The notes beneath the pieces are model-generated. The model was not told the DNA's origin. It did no database searches and saw only the letters and a program-made list of their open reading frames with translations. A stretch of DNA of 64,000 nucleotides. It comes from Ophiura sarsii. Its lineage: Eukaryota; Echinodermata; Ophiuroidea; Amphilepidida; Ophiuridae. The DNA is taken from NCBI GenBank assembly GCA_035610835.1, contig CM069449.1, positions 45,032,768 to 45,096,767 of the forward strand, given 5' to 3'. Position numbers and translations under genes: made by a program. Below, in pieces: positions 10,181 through 21,885 of the stretch. The stretch's first letter is position 1. Every line of letters starts with the position of its first letter.

Positions 10181-11970
10181 TTTGGTTCTCGCCTTTGCTC
10201 GTCGGCATTGCTGTTTACCAGTGCGTGACCCGGAAATACATTTTCATTTTTTGTTGTTGTGGAAATTGGTAGATGAGGTTTTCATAGAATTTAATGTTTC
10301 GTTGTATAATGTGCAAAACTAAAATCGTACCTATGCAATTATCGTAATTATCATGATTATTTTGGCAATCACCAATTTTTCGATATCACTTGTTTCAGTG
10401 CTCAGCTGCAACTTGGAAATATTGAAAGGTATCATTTAAAATGTGCCAAATTCACAACTATTTCGTGCGTAGAAAAAACCATTCAACAACTCTGTCGCCC
10501 GTTCAATGAAGTGTTACATTGACATTGGTATCGTTGGAAAGATGACCACATCAGTTTCCCAGAGTTGCGAGGCACTTTGAACATACTATCAAAATATACG
10601 AAAGATAGGGGATTCAAAAAAATACATTTTGTTGAGGGATTTATATCTGTTTTTGTTTTGTTCAAGATCAAAGAAAAATCCGATCAAAGAAAAATACCGA
10701 ACACGCTTAGATGCTCAGCTACGTTTTCAACAGGCTATAGCGGTAAGTATAAACACTGTTTTTCCGTTTCTGCATAATTAATGATTATAATCCGCCGACT
10801 CGGAGACCAAGGCGAGGTTTCCGAGCCGCTACATGTAGTCGAGATCTCTGGTGGTTCATATAGTGACAAAGAAGATTTCTGGTGTAGTCAGCACCAATAT
10901 GGTGCCAACAGGAATTTGCCCAAAATATATAGTGCAACACATGTATAAAGTAATGTAGCGAACATCGGTTTTGCCACCTTGTCCGTCCCCTGGGATCTTT
11001 AAATAGTTAAATTCAACACATGGCAACACAACTTTATGACGACAACAGTACCGTCAGGAATGGTTATTTAGAATAATAATTGGCCAAATCAACAGATATT
11101 AACCTTAATTTAACAGGTACCACTTGAGCACCTGCGGCTACAAAGCTATTGGGCTTAATAGCACAATATTCTTTTCGGTACATGCATAATATTAATAACC
11201 CCACAGACAATCATGGTCTATTAGGTACAATCAACAACCCAATTACCCCAACTGGTTAAATCCCTATAATTACTTCGTACTTGCATCTGTACCCAAATTG
11301 GTACACATTTTACACAACACTTACTTACTTGCCTGGCTCACTTAGTCCTGGTAGCGTTTACTTACTTAACTTTAATCAATACTTGGTAACGTGCACATAC
11401 TTGCTTACTTTGACTCTTTACTTGGTACGGGGTATTTTACTTGCTTTACCTTACACTCCGCACCTTACACTCCGCAATAGTTATGCGCGCGCATTATGAC
11501 GACAAACCATCCTGATGCATAGGCTATAGTTCAAGTTCATATCTTGAAGGGACATCTACGTACGCCGTATCATACACACCTAACAATGCACACATATGGT
11601 TGTTCATCTGGTTGCAAAGGCATATTAAATGAAAGTTTCAATGCAACTCAATCAATGGGGACAACATTGTTTACATCCATTATGGGGGTGTGTGGGTGTG
11701 TGTTTCCAGATACGAATCCATCACTAGCGTTAAAGTTTTACAAAGGTGCACCTTTGCTTCACCAGTATGTATTCTCTTAGGCCTTTCATTTGCTACTTTA
11801 CACTACATGCTTGCTTACACTTCAATTCTATTTGGCGTAGGAAAGCACCATCCTATGCTCTAGATCCTGTCCATATTGATCCATAACGTTAGATAGTAAT
11901 CTGATCACTATCATTCACGACCTATACATGATACATCCCATCAGCCTTGTCACAATCACTATATCAATCT
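10181..11970. other. No gene recognised
   Basis: Short chance ORFs only. There are ACTTACTT-rich stretches at 11320-11440. A strong donor-like sequence GCG|GTAAGTAT occurs at 10741, but no convincing exon precedes it. Confidence 0.4.
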
Positions 11971-11976
11971 CAACCT

Positions 11977-12429
11977 GCAGTGGCGTAGCTTTGTTATTCA
12001 TATTGGCGTAGCGAGCGAAAATTTTCGACTTTACACCTATTTTTGCACGATTTAGGTATCGTAGCGCGCGAAATGTTTTGATATGTGTACTTTCGACCAT
12101 GATTCACTGTGTTAGATGATTTATTTTAATAGCTTTTAATCCTAAAAGATCACCCACCCCTTATAAAGCGGCAAATCCAATGAGTTGCCTGCTTTGAATA
12201 ACCGCGTTCATTCGTTTCGTACACGCACACACCCTATACGCCGGCAACTTTGTGTTGGTCACGCTTGAACCATGTTAACGCGATGTGACTGTGCGCACTG
12301 AAGGTATGAATTAAGCTCCGCCCAATATTTACTATATTTATAGCGCGTACCGGTACGGTAGAGAATCAACGGAAACCCAATAAATCGCCCCCTCGCCCCC
12401 CCCCCCCCCTCCCTCTGGCTACGCCACTG
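11977..12429. mobile_element. Possible hAT-type element (CAGTGGCGTAGC ... GGCTACGCCACTG)
   Basis: The inverted termini match the hAT-like ends found elsewhere in the window. The 8-bp flanks are not identical (TCAACCTG against AATAACGA), so this may be two different insertions or an old, decayed one. A C run lies inside near 12395. Confidence 0.45.
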
Positions 12430-14189
12430 AATAACGATGCCTTTAGAACATCCACTTGTCTCTAGTCATATTATTATGAACACTACATCAGAATACCACA
12501 GATCTTGTCCATATTCCTATATATGTTATCGACGAAGAAAGCCATAAGAATTAGACGTCATCGTGTCTCACGCAATCTTTTGACTTTTCACTTCACAACA
12601 AGTCACACGAGAAACATCGTTCCTTTTCGTGCCACAGTCTCCTCGTATCAGCGTAGAATCAACGGGTGTTCACGTGTAGCATATCCCGTACACAAACGAG
12701 TCTATCCAATTGTCTATCCAATTAGTTTAATTAACTAATCCATTTATATTCAGCTTAATAAACACTTTAGCCATGGCCAATAATATGATGAATATCATTC
12801 CAGGGCGAACTGTTCATTTACTACATCTTTGTTTACATTAACAAGTCGGTCTCCATCATCAATCCATGAATGACCCCAGTCACGGGCTGTCGATAGTGTT
12901 ATTATGTTTGTTGACACGGAAGGGAAAAGTTACTGCTTTGAGCGCCCACCAATCACATCATTGTCTTGAGGGGAGTACGTGGAATATAGGATAGCTATTC
13001 TCAATTTTAAACATGTTAAATGGTCATAGCATGTTTGGAAATTGAGTGAGGGCTGACGGCTTTGATTGTGGTGAAGTGCCCACTTTCGCAATTGTCATTA
13101 GGTTTATCAAATATTCTGGATAATTGGATTTTTGGCTCGGTTTATTATCACATCGAGGGTTGAGCGCCAGAATGCCGGAACTCAAGAAGTGCTATTTTGA
13201 GATAATCGACTTTCAAATATTTGGGACTCATTACAATACACAATTCGCTTGATATGTTACGATTTTAATCGCAAGATCTTTACCAAAGCTTCAATTAAAT
13301 ACCATGTTTTCTATGTATAAATGTCTATTTATGCCCACCCGAAATCACACTACAATGTCACCTTGATTTCAGATTCTTAGCTGATTTGAACCAAAGTTAC
13401 ACGTTTTGAATTTGGTATTAAACTCGACCTATTTTAGTAAAGCTTTTGAATGAAATCGTAAAATATGAGGCGAGTACGGATAGATTTTCCACAATAAGCC
13501 ATTTGCCCCCTCTATCGTGATTTTACAAGTAGAGATTTTGCATGACGTTAATCTTACGCCGTGAAAGTAGGACTGATATTTCTTAACAATTGGTTGTTTC
13601 TATTGTGTGTGATTGTTATATTATTAAACTGGAGATTTTAAGCTTTAACTTGATACCCATCTCGGCTTCTAAATCATTTTAGTTACCGAGAAATGACTAT
13701 CTTAATCATGCTATTTATAACTTAGTATTACGCAAGAAGAGTATTCAGTTGTCCATATCTGGGACATTTAGAGATGTGCTACCTCATAAACGCCAAAATG
13801 TGCAGTTCAGCAATGACGGTGTGTGCAAAATAAGCAACCCATATGTAGCTAAGAGCTACCAATACCTGTACACCTCTTTTTGTCGACTCTCTCAACTTTG
13901 TGGTGGCAATTAACAGCTGGAGATCGTCTGCATTCAAGTACATCAATTGTGCTACTTGCAGCAGAATTTTCTTAATGACCCTCATTTAACAACATTATAA
14001 GCCTTTCACTGTAATGTAATGTCAATGGGAACCTTTAGACACTGGTGACAGAAATCAGTGGTAATGTGATGAAAGCGAAGCATGCTGGTGTTGCTCAAGA
14101 AATGTTCTTGGGTTCCAATGTGGCTGATGAATCTCTGTCCGCCTGCTTGATTATTCGAGACCTCTTTGCTATGGTATTGATGTTCACAG
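12430..14189. other. No gene recognised
   Basis: AT-rich non-coding DNA. The ORFs here are under 80 residues and show no family motif. Confidence 0.4.
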
Positions 14190-14288
14190 GAACGCGCTGG
14201 ACACACTCAACGCTTGGCAGATGATGGGGATGAAGACGAGAAATACCAAATCCCAAGTAAAAAAGTGAAAAGTGATATGTCTTCTCAG
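14190..14288 (+). CDS. Candidate short exon, phase 0-0, acidic/basic peptide
   Basis: This 99-bp block lies between TGTTCACAG and CAG|GTATTT. Phase 0 gives ERAGHTQRLADDGDEDEKYQ followed by IPSKKVKSDMSSQ, a hydrophilic segment like a disordered linker. If joined instead to the patatin exon ending at 7142 (phase 2), it would read RNALDTLNAWQMMGMKTRN and stop at about 14267. I cannot decide between the two readings. No family is recognised, and support is splice-site fit and composition only. Confidence 0.3.
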
Positions 14289-14308
14289 GTATTTAATTTG
14301 GAAAATAG

Positions 14309-14690
14309 AAATGGGATGCAACCGTTAGTCATAAAGGCCGCTAGTAATAAGGTTCTGATGTTATAAGGATCGCTAATCATAAGGTGTATTTTGTATACCA
14401 TAGTCATAAACGGTTCGCTAGTCGTAAAAAGAGGGTCATCATTCATAAGGCATAATGATTGATAAATAAGGTCCGCTAAACATAATATAAGGTCCGCGAT
14501 TCATGCAACAAAGTTTAGGGTTAGGGTTAGAGTTAAGGACCTTTGTCTTATTATGACTAGCGAACCTTTTTCCATTGTATGACTAACGGACCTTTTTCAA
14601 TTATGACTAGCGGACCTTATGACAGAAGAACCTTTTTCATATTATTACTTGCGACCCTTATGACATGAATGACTAGCGAATAAAAAGGGA
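14309..14690. repeat. Degenerate repeat cluster of GCTAGTCATAA / ATGACTAGCGGACC motifs
   Basis: Variants of CTAGTCATAAGGTCCGCTA appear in both orientations at least ten times. They flank a 2.5-copy TTAGGG tract (about 14515-14532). The left half reads mainly in one orientation and the right half in the other, giving a loose overall palindrome. Confidence 0.7.
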
Positions 14691-14968
14691 AACACACTCG
14701 TTACTTTTTCAATTACGTGTTTCCCACGGTGTCATTATGTTCATTACCCATGCGATACCCGGCCCAAAGCCTTCAAGCGCAATGTTGATTCCCTGGAGGA
14801 AAATCAATGGTCGAAAAACAATTATGGGTTGTATAATAAATGCTAATTGCAAAATAATTTTGATATGTTTATTAAAAAAGAAACGGAATACATATATATT
14901 TAAAACCATCTAATAATAAACATATAGAAATATAAGTGTTACATTTGTACACAATCGCACACGCAGTA

Positions 14969-16339
14969 CGAGGGGCGGTCAGTAATTAATGAAAGTGATC
15001 ATGGAATGGGATGCATGACTGATTCTATTGATGGGATAATGTGATCAATACAAAGTATGAACCTTTGTCTTTCAAACAATACAGTTTTGGATTTTTAAGT
15101 GTGAACTATGACGTCATAGCATTGTCTCAAAGTAAGTACACTTGGGACACTGCTAAATCAGTTATTTGGCGGGAAATTTGAATTGTTTTTATGAAACACG
15201 TGGTAAGAAGATTGCATAACATGACATCAGAAGCAGGTAAATCCCGATTTTTTTCGCGTAAATATGATACAAAAGACAATAAATTTAATCCCTGTGTAAT
15301 TTGGAATGTGTAGTATAAGAGGAAAAAGTAAGGAGAAGCAATTGAATAAAAGGTATACAAATATCAGTATTTCAAATAGCTAATTTTCATTAAAAAATGC
15401 CCAGTCAGTGAATCACTAATATTGCGGAAAATCAAATAATTTAGGAAAAATTCAAGCAATTAACCAGTTTGGAAAATTCCATATGATATTTAACTAATTA
15501 TCCGAACTTATTCGCATGAAACCTGCAGAAATAATGCGCATGCGCAGACGGCAGATAATTTTGAAACGGGTCCAAAATGGCTAAAATCATGAAATTTACC
15601 AGATAAAAGCTTACTGTGCCTTCAAATTCTAATCAGAAATAATAAAAAATGCTTAAATCAATGTGTAAACATATTGTGATAGTCAAAATGAAGATATACA
15701 GGAATGTATCAATCAAAGATGGCTGCCACAATCTCTCTTATTACTGTTATCTTTAGAGCTACTAGATATGTATTGTGTAAGTAATCGTCATATAATTTCA
15801 ATGGTTTGAGGAAATTTTATGAACAGCTCCTTTTGAAATCCCCACTATTATTGCTTTACATCCCACAACAATTTATTAAATTATAATCCCTCCATTGTTC
15901 TTTATCCTTTGTTGTTTTCTAAGGTATATTATTGCGGATTTTGCTAAATAAAAGCGTATTTGAGATGGTCCCTTCTTGTTCGTATTAAGGCATTCAGATC
16001 TAAAAAAGAGTGTCAAACAGAGATAAGTGTGTATTCTAACCATGTGCCAAGTGTTATCTGTTGTTATGCTTGCATTGCCGAGATATACGCAAATATATCA
16101 ATCAACCCATATTCAACATATTACATATCCAGCCAAATAATTGACAGATTTCAGTCAGTGTCTGAAACCTATTGTGTTTATGTTAATGACGTTACATAAC
16201 CAAAGGTATCTAACAATCCAAAAGTGTATTGTTTGAAAGACAAAGGTTCATACTTTGTATTGATCACATTATCGCCTCAATAGAATCACTCATGCAACCC
16301 ATACCATGATCACTTTCATTATTTACTGACCGCCCCTCG
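14969..16339. mobile_element. 1.37-kb mariner-type non-autonomous element, TSD TA
   Basis: The left end CGAGGGGCGGTCAGTAATTA and the right end TTTACTGACCGCCCCTCG are flanked by TA (14967-14968 and 16340-16341). The inverted repeats extend about 150 bp inward and include AAAGTGATCATGG and ACCTTTGTCTTTCAAACAAT and their complements. No transposase frame is visible inside. It lies between two candidate exons. Confidence 0.88.
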
Positions 16340-16388
16340 TATATCTTAAAGGCTAAACGAGTAATCTTTATCATTCCTTTGATTTAAG

Positions 16389-16451
16389 TTTGACGACGAA
16401 GATGCCGAACTTCTTTTTGGACGTGGTGTAGACGCTGAAACAGCCATTAAG
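16389..16451 (+). CDS. Candidate short exon, phase 0-0
   Basis: A 63-bp segment lies between GATTTAAG and AAG|GTTAGT and encodes FDDEDAELLFGRGVDAETAI plus Lys. Phase 0 on both sides matches the candidate at 14190-14288. No family is recognised. Confidence rests on splice-site fit and non-random peptide composition. Confidence 0.3.
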
Positions 16452-17185
16452 GTTAGTCAAAAATTTCAAAAAATGTTTCAAAAATGTGTACTACAAAATC
16501 GTGGTTAAAAGAGTGACAATAAACTATCCTGCTAATAGATTATTTTCCGATTCTAAATTCACTCTTTACTTATGATTTTGAAGTTATTAGGATTCGTATC
16601 ACCCTGTAACTCAAAATATATTTATGATTTATGATCAGAAATGTAAATCTGCTTTAAAACAAAATCACGGATAGAGGGCTTCCCCTGGAATAGATCACAC
16701 AATATGCCTTTAATTGAGTTAATCAATGAAATTGGCATATATGCATAGGCTGTATGAGCTCGAATAGAAAACAAGTTGCTTAAAATATCTAAATAATTTT
16801 AATGGATGAGTATTTCTTTATGCCAAAGTAGCCATGTATTTGTTATGTGTGTAATAAATCTAATAAATGGAATACAGATTTTGAATGACTGTGTGTGATA
16901 GTACAAATTGTATTACGAGGTCACATTTGGATTGGATCGACTGATTATTATTGCATAAACAACCAGCAGGGGCAAGGTCCTCTTTCCTGCTGGTTTCAGG
17001 TTTTAATCGTTTTGTGGAGGCTTGTTGTTTTTTTGGGTGGGGGGGGGGGGGGGGGGGGGGCGAAGTTACCCTATTAGCATGTGATTGCAAACATTTTCAC
17101 ATTTAGGTCATTCTAGATATAAGTGGAGGCTGCCATGTTTGTAATCTTTGTAAATTACATGTAATTATGCAGTTTATTTTAACAG

Positions 17186-17260
17186 TACCCGCAGTCTGTG
17201 CTGGAGTCAAAGCTATATTTGTTTATAGTTGATGATTCAATCAGAGAGCTGTTATTAAGA
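17186..17260 (+). CDS. Candidate short exon, phase 0
   Basis: After TTTTAACAG the frame reads YPQSVLESKLYLFIVDDSIR, then ELLLR, before a possible donor GTATCC at 17261. The frame stays open to 17479, so the right border is uncertain. Helical, leucine-rich residues are seen, but no family can be named. Confidence 0.22.
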
Positions 17261-17800
17261 GTATCCCAACAGAGAGACATAATAGCAAATCGACTTAATT
17301 GGTTTCCTGTACTATTTTTAGACTGCTTTTTTGGTTTAAATTATGGAAAATACATACACCATATGTTTTGTTACAAAACATGCTTTTTTCTCTTGGATCG
17401 CCCCCATTCTATTTTAATGGCATTTTTATTAGACCTTTTAGACCCATCCCGTATCCTGGAGTTTGTGTACGGTTTTTAACTATTGAATAAAGATTGATGA
17501 GTAAAATTCAATATCATGATATTATAATATCATTATTTGCCAGCCATGTGATATTATACAAATATTGGCTGCAATGAGGAGCATGCCCCTCGAGGCATAG
17601 TCTTGGGCCGTTAAAATGAACCGTGACCCGGATGAAAGCAGACAATATTATTTGATTTATATACCAAATAAATAGAATTTTGTCATTTGATGGGTAAAAG
17701 AACATTTTAAATATTCACTTATATAAAAGTCCCACAGGGTACACGTACATCATCTTTATAGACTTGATAAAATAGAGCTGTAGACCTAGAGCAAACTTAG

Positions 17801-18145
17801 AGGGGCACTCAGAGATTGACGAGAAAAAATGAAATTTGGAAAAAATGTATTGTTTCAATAGATAACGTACGTAGGAACCCTGAATGATAATAATTTATGG
17901 GGAAATGGTTTAGAATAATGGCGCTAGATATAATATTAGGTTGAAACATTTTATGTGGCAAGTGCTGCTGATAATTCCAATGTGATCTACATCAAAATTA
18001 CCAAATCGTGGAATTTTACCAGATAGACTTCGAATTAAGGTAAACGTTTTTTGGTAGTTAGTATGCCCAAGTATTACGTTAGTGCAAAAACCTGATTGCC
18101 AGGAAAATTGATGGCGCCCTTCTATACGTATCTCTCAATGCCCCT
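17801..18145 (+). mobile_element. Interspersed repeat, copy 2 (AGGGGCA(C/T)T termini)
   Basis: The ends AGGGGCACTCAGAGA and TCTCTCAATGCCCCT form imperfect TIRs, and the body is the reverse complement of 2881-3225. Unlike copy 1 it lacks the ~90-bp insertion near one end. No target duplication was fixed with certainty. Confidence 0.7.
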
Positions 18146-18745
18146 TTAATCGCAACGACTCAAAAATGCATCGATTTCGTAATTTGTTAAGGAATTCCTC
18201 GAAGATTTTAACAGCGTGTTTGACTTGACACTTTGTAGTTTAGTCTGTCAAACAACAAGGGCACACCACAGATGGTACCATCTTTGGGCAAGCCGAGGTG
18301 TGCTCTCAGACATTTCTTTAATATCATACGTGTACGAAACCCAACAGAAAACTAATGTAAATTAAAAAAACGCAGTCACGAAAATAAAATGCGCAAAGTC
18401 AAAGTTCAAAACGAAATCGTTCGCCGTATTATATAACGTTCCGGAAATCGCCGGAGACATTCGGGTGATTCAAACCGGGTCCTAAATCGCTTGACTCGTC
18501 AACCGTGTTGTGTGACGTCATCAAAAGAACACTATGCCCTGGGCATGGTTCTTTTTCATGACGATATAATATTGAAATTGAAGGCATAGCTTGATCATCC
18601 CTTTTAACCAATCAAATGACAGGAATATATATCCGAGGTATATAATAAAAAACATGGTTGAAATTAGGCCTAGAGAATGATGCAAGCAGGATTGGTACAC
18701 ACATGTGTATACTTGGAAAAAGTACTAGAATGTACTAGACCTCTA

Positions 18746-19008
18746 GGTCCGTATGCACAAAAGAGTTAGACCGGGTCTAAAGTTAAACCGGGTTTAAGTG
18801 AAATTTATTCTTGCCTCAAAACCAGTTTTCCTCTGCATTTTCACGAGATATTTTGTGCTCTTTTTGAACTTTGCATCCGAATCTTTACAATTTGTTAGAT
18901 AATTTGAGAAAGAAATGTAATAAAAGTGTGCATTTCACAAAAAAACAAAAATCCACTTAGACCAGGTCTAACTTTAGACCCGGTCTAACTCTTTTGTGCA
19001 TACGGACC
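18746..19008. mobile_element. 263-bp MITE, TIR GGTCCGTATGCACAAAAGAG
   Basis: The left arm GGTCCGTATGCACAAAAGAG and its complement CTCTTTTGTGCATACGGACC are followed inward by repeated TTAGACC(G/A)GGTCTAA palindromes. CTA flanks both ends (18743-18745 and 19009-19011). A related left half with the same CCTCTA flank lies at about 39121-39265. Confidence 0.82.
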
Positions 19009-19027
19009 CTAGAGTATCGACAATACT

Positions 19028-19816
19028 GGAATACCCAGTATCGTTCCACGATACTGTTTAGAGAATAATGACTGCGTGACAACTGTTTTCGTGAATTTGT
19101 TTTAAAATCAGAGGTTTTTGTTCTGGTCTGAGGAATTGTATTCCGAATGACCAGAACAAAACCCGAGGATTTCAAAACAAATTCACGAAAACAGTTGTTA
19201 AGCAGTCATTATTCTCATTCATTACTGAAAAAGATGCATATTTTATCCAAATCGTTGATTTGTACCGATATAATCTTGCTAATAATTAATTAGTTTTCTG
19301 TTAATTTTGTCCACCCCTACTTAGTTATTGAAACAGTCCAAGTCGGGTCATCCCCTCATTGACATTTTTATCATTCAACCAATCATAAATAAGCTTTAAT
19401 CGTGTTTTCCTCTTAACTCATTGAATATTCAGTTTAGGGGCGTAAGGCGTTAATCTGATTGGTCGGTCAGTGAGCAAAACAATGGAACACTTTGGCGCAG
19501 TACTTTCGGGCAATTATTAGTAACCCGCGCTCGGCGTGCGCGTTCTCATCTAACGATTAGTTTTATTGGAACGCACTTGGTACGCAGCTACCGCGATTAT
19601 TCATGAAGTAATAAATACAAATTCAGTGTTCCAGTATCGCTCGATACTGGCACATATCAAATTTTCCAGTATTGCCCGATACTGGAACAAAATTATGTAC
19701 CTGTATCGACAGATACATACTGGTACGTCTTTAATTGATACTGGAACACGAACCAGTATCGAGCGATACTGGTAACGTTTATGTTCGAGTATTGAACGAT
19801 ATTGGTATACCATATT
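19028..19816. repeat. Cluster of CCAGTATCG..CGATACTGG palindromes
   Basis: Perfect or near-perfect palindromes of about 20 bp occur at 19631-19650 (CCAGTATCGCTCGATACTGG), 19664-19687, 19702-19725, 19752-19773 and about 19786-19808, with a related one at 19038-19060. They are spaced by 15-40 bp. No ORF explains them. Confidence 0.75.
19062..19216. mobile_element. 155-bp foldback (hairpin) sequence
   Basis: The left arm from GAGAATAATGACTGCGTGAC pairs with the right arm ending CAGTCATTATTCTC for about 65 bp per arm. The pairing includes GTGAATTTGTTTT and AAAACAAATTCAC. It splits the palindrome cluster described at 19028-19816. Confidence 0.8.
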
Positions 19817-19879
19817 CTAGGACTTTAAGTACACCTTTTCCGTATACTTTATGCTATTGTTTCATTATTCACATTATAG

Positions 19880-19924
19880 ACACACATGACGAAACTGAAT
19901 GCACACGACGACGCTGATGGAAAG
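19880..19924 (+). CDS. Candidate short exon, phase 0-0
   Basis: Between ACATTATAG and AAG|GTTTGT a 45-bp segment reads THMTKLNAHDDADGK. It shares phase 0-0 with the candidates at 14190 and 16389. Too short to classify. Confidence 0.2.
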
Positions 19925-20227
19925 GTTTGTTAGTCTTCACGTTATAAAGGGTTCAACAAAAGAAAGTATACCACTTTGTTTATGTCATTTCGAGTAACTT
20001 TCAATTTGTGTTTGTCCAAACAGGCCAATTGTTAACACACACATATGCCGTATTTATCCCGTACTGATCACCGCGCATATCGCTCAATGCGCGGGCTAAT
20101 TCAAATGTAAACTGAGATGCATGGGTGAAGGATTTGAATGTAAAGGAATGTTTTGGATGGGCAGAACATGGACAGATTAACCAAATCTTCTCGTGCTGTG
20201 TATTGGGCTATTCCATTTATTAATGGT

Positions 20228-20482
20228 ACACCCCCTATAGAAGGCAAGCATTTTTTTACTGAAAATTTTGGGAATTCCCACTGCAAAATTGTGCTGCCTT
20301 CTATAGGGGTGTGACCAAAACTGCTTCAAAAATTGGGAATTCCCAGGTTGTTTTTTGTTTTAAAAATTGGGAATTCCCATGCCTTCTATAGGGGTGTGAG
20401 GTATGCAATTTATTTTTTGGGAATTCCCAGGCTGCTTTTTGTTTTAAAAATTGGGAATTCCCATGCCTTCTATAGGGGTGTG
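20228..20482 (+). repeat. Minisatellite with five GGGAATTCCC palindromes
   Basis: GGGAATTCCC occurs at 20270-20279, 20335-20344, 20369-20378, 20419-20428 and 20453-20462. The sites sit in imperfect units that also carry CCTTCTATAGGGGTGTG, which appears once inverted at the start. The 10-mer matches the Rel/NF-kB consensus GGGRNNYYCC. A long G run follows at about 20514. Confidence 0.88.
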
Positions 20483-20689
20483 GTACTTTTTGGGTGTTGG
20501 TGGTGTGGGGGCGAGGGGGGGGGGGGGGGGGGGGGGGTCACAGGATCAGAGTGCAGAGTTGAGAGGGTGGGGCTTATACATTGAAGTGGCAAGGATGTGT
20601 GGACAGGATTCGGGGTAATTAGTGAGGAACTTTAAGGCAAAACCAAGGTGTAATTTGGTGAGGAGAGTGCAAATCAGTGAGTGTGTGGG

Positions 20690-20840
20690 GGTGCGTTTGT
20701 TATCCTTATTTCTCTATTAGTTTTAATCAAAGTGGCGCCTAATTTGCATGAAAGATAGAGGAAATAACGGGACGTGTGATTTTAAGTATAGAAGTTGGTC
20801 AACAATTGGCTCCAAAAAACAGCAAAAAAACCTGGCATAA
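20690..20840 (+). repeat. Interspersed repeat with uninterrupted target site
   Basis: The block GCGTTTGTTATCC...CAACAATTGGCTCCAA is shared with 33690-33809 plus 34059-34090. Here CAATTG (20803-20808) is single and uninterrupted. In the other copy a 249-bp MITE sits at this position. Confidence 0.8.
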
Positions 20841-21139
20841 TTATGTTATACCCTACTCACCGACATCGGTAATATGTGTCGTTCTTAAAAATTATGCACT
20901 ATGAATACCTCTGTGAAGGGTATAACAGAATTACTCCAAAAACCTCTCAAATTTTGCTCACAAATGCCACTAGACGTGCACGATATTGTGCGTTGCGCGT
21001 ACTATCACGTAATCATACCGTGTGGTAACGCGTCGCGTACATATTTGCGGAAGGGTTCACTGCCGCGGCATTACGCACTTCTACACATGGCGCATAAGCC
21101 ACACGGGAAATGGTTATATAGACCTGTTGGTTATGGGTT

Positions 21140-21545
21140 ATGGTGTCATGTTGGGTGGGGGTAAAACCACGTAAAATGGTTTAGAATAGGCATAGGGTTA
21201 TCATGGTTATACATGTAGTGACGTGGTACAAATAGCGTTTAGTGAGGGTTAATAAAGCAACCTGATTTTTTTACTTTAAATTGGAGTGCCAAACAATCCA
21301 AGGGACCGAGGGTTAATGAAGAAGCCACAGGAAATGGTTTAGGAGGGCTATGATTATAAGTCAATCTGGTTGGTGTGTGTGTGAGGGGGAAGGGGTGGGG
21401 TGTAGGGGATTCATGTGGTTCATGCAGTTTGAGAGGTATGGGTTTATAAAGTAGCCACGGACAATGGTTTAGGAGGGTTATGATTATAAATCAAACTGGT
21501 TTGCGTGTGGGGGTGTGGGGGGGGGGTAGGGGTTTATGTAGTTTC
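21140..21545 (+). repeat. Degenerate tandem repeat (AATGGTTTAGGAGGG(C/T)TATGATTATAA units)
   Basis: About three units of 120-130 bp contain AATGGTTTAG, a TATGATTATAA(G/A)TCAA segment and G-rich GTGTGGGGG stretches. The frames across it are not gene-like. Confidence 0.65.
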
Positions 21546-21885
21546 AGAGCCTAGGTAATGTGTGGCATAACCATCTAGCTGGAACCTGAGCGTAGCGAGG
21601 GTACGCCGCTAGTATAGTAATGACTAATATCGCTACAAATAGCTTCGGCATAAAATAAATTATTTAAAAACCTTGTTTAGTTTTTACGTTCAAGAGCGTT
21701 TATAAAGGGAAAACCAATTCAATCTTGTTCATAGTTCTCCAATAATGCCTACATGATATTTGGCATATTTATTCATAAAACAGCCAACAAACAAGCAAAA
21801 TACCAAATCCACAAAGATTCTTATCTCCAGTAATTATAGAATATTAAACAGTGATACCATTCGCTATACGGTATGTTACATCATG

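Noticed and set aside
14515..14532. Telomere (TTAGGG repeats), also CCCTAA at 7882-7896
   Set aside because: Only two to three copies in each place; these are short interstitial matches, not a telomere.
15960..16199. Possible transposase remnant within the mariner-type element
   Set aside because: The 79-codon frame has no DDE motif or helix-turn-helix and starts at an arbitrary ATG.
18176..18363. Open stretch FVKEFLEDFNSVFDL... on the + strand
   Set aside because: No start codon, no clear splice borders, no family match; not reported as an exon.
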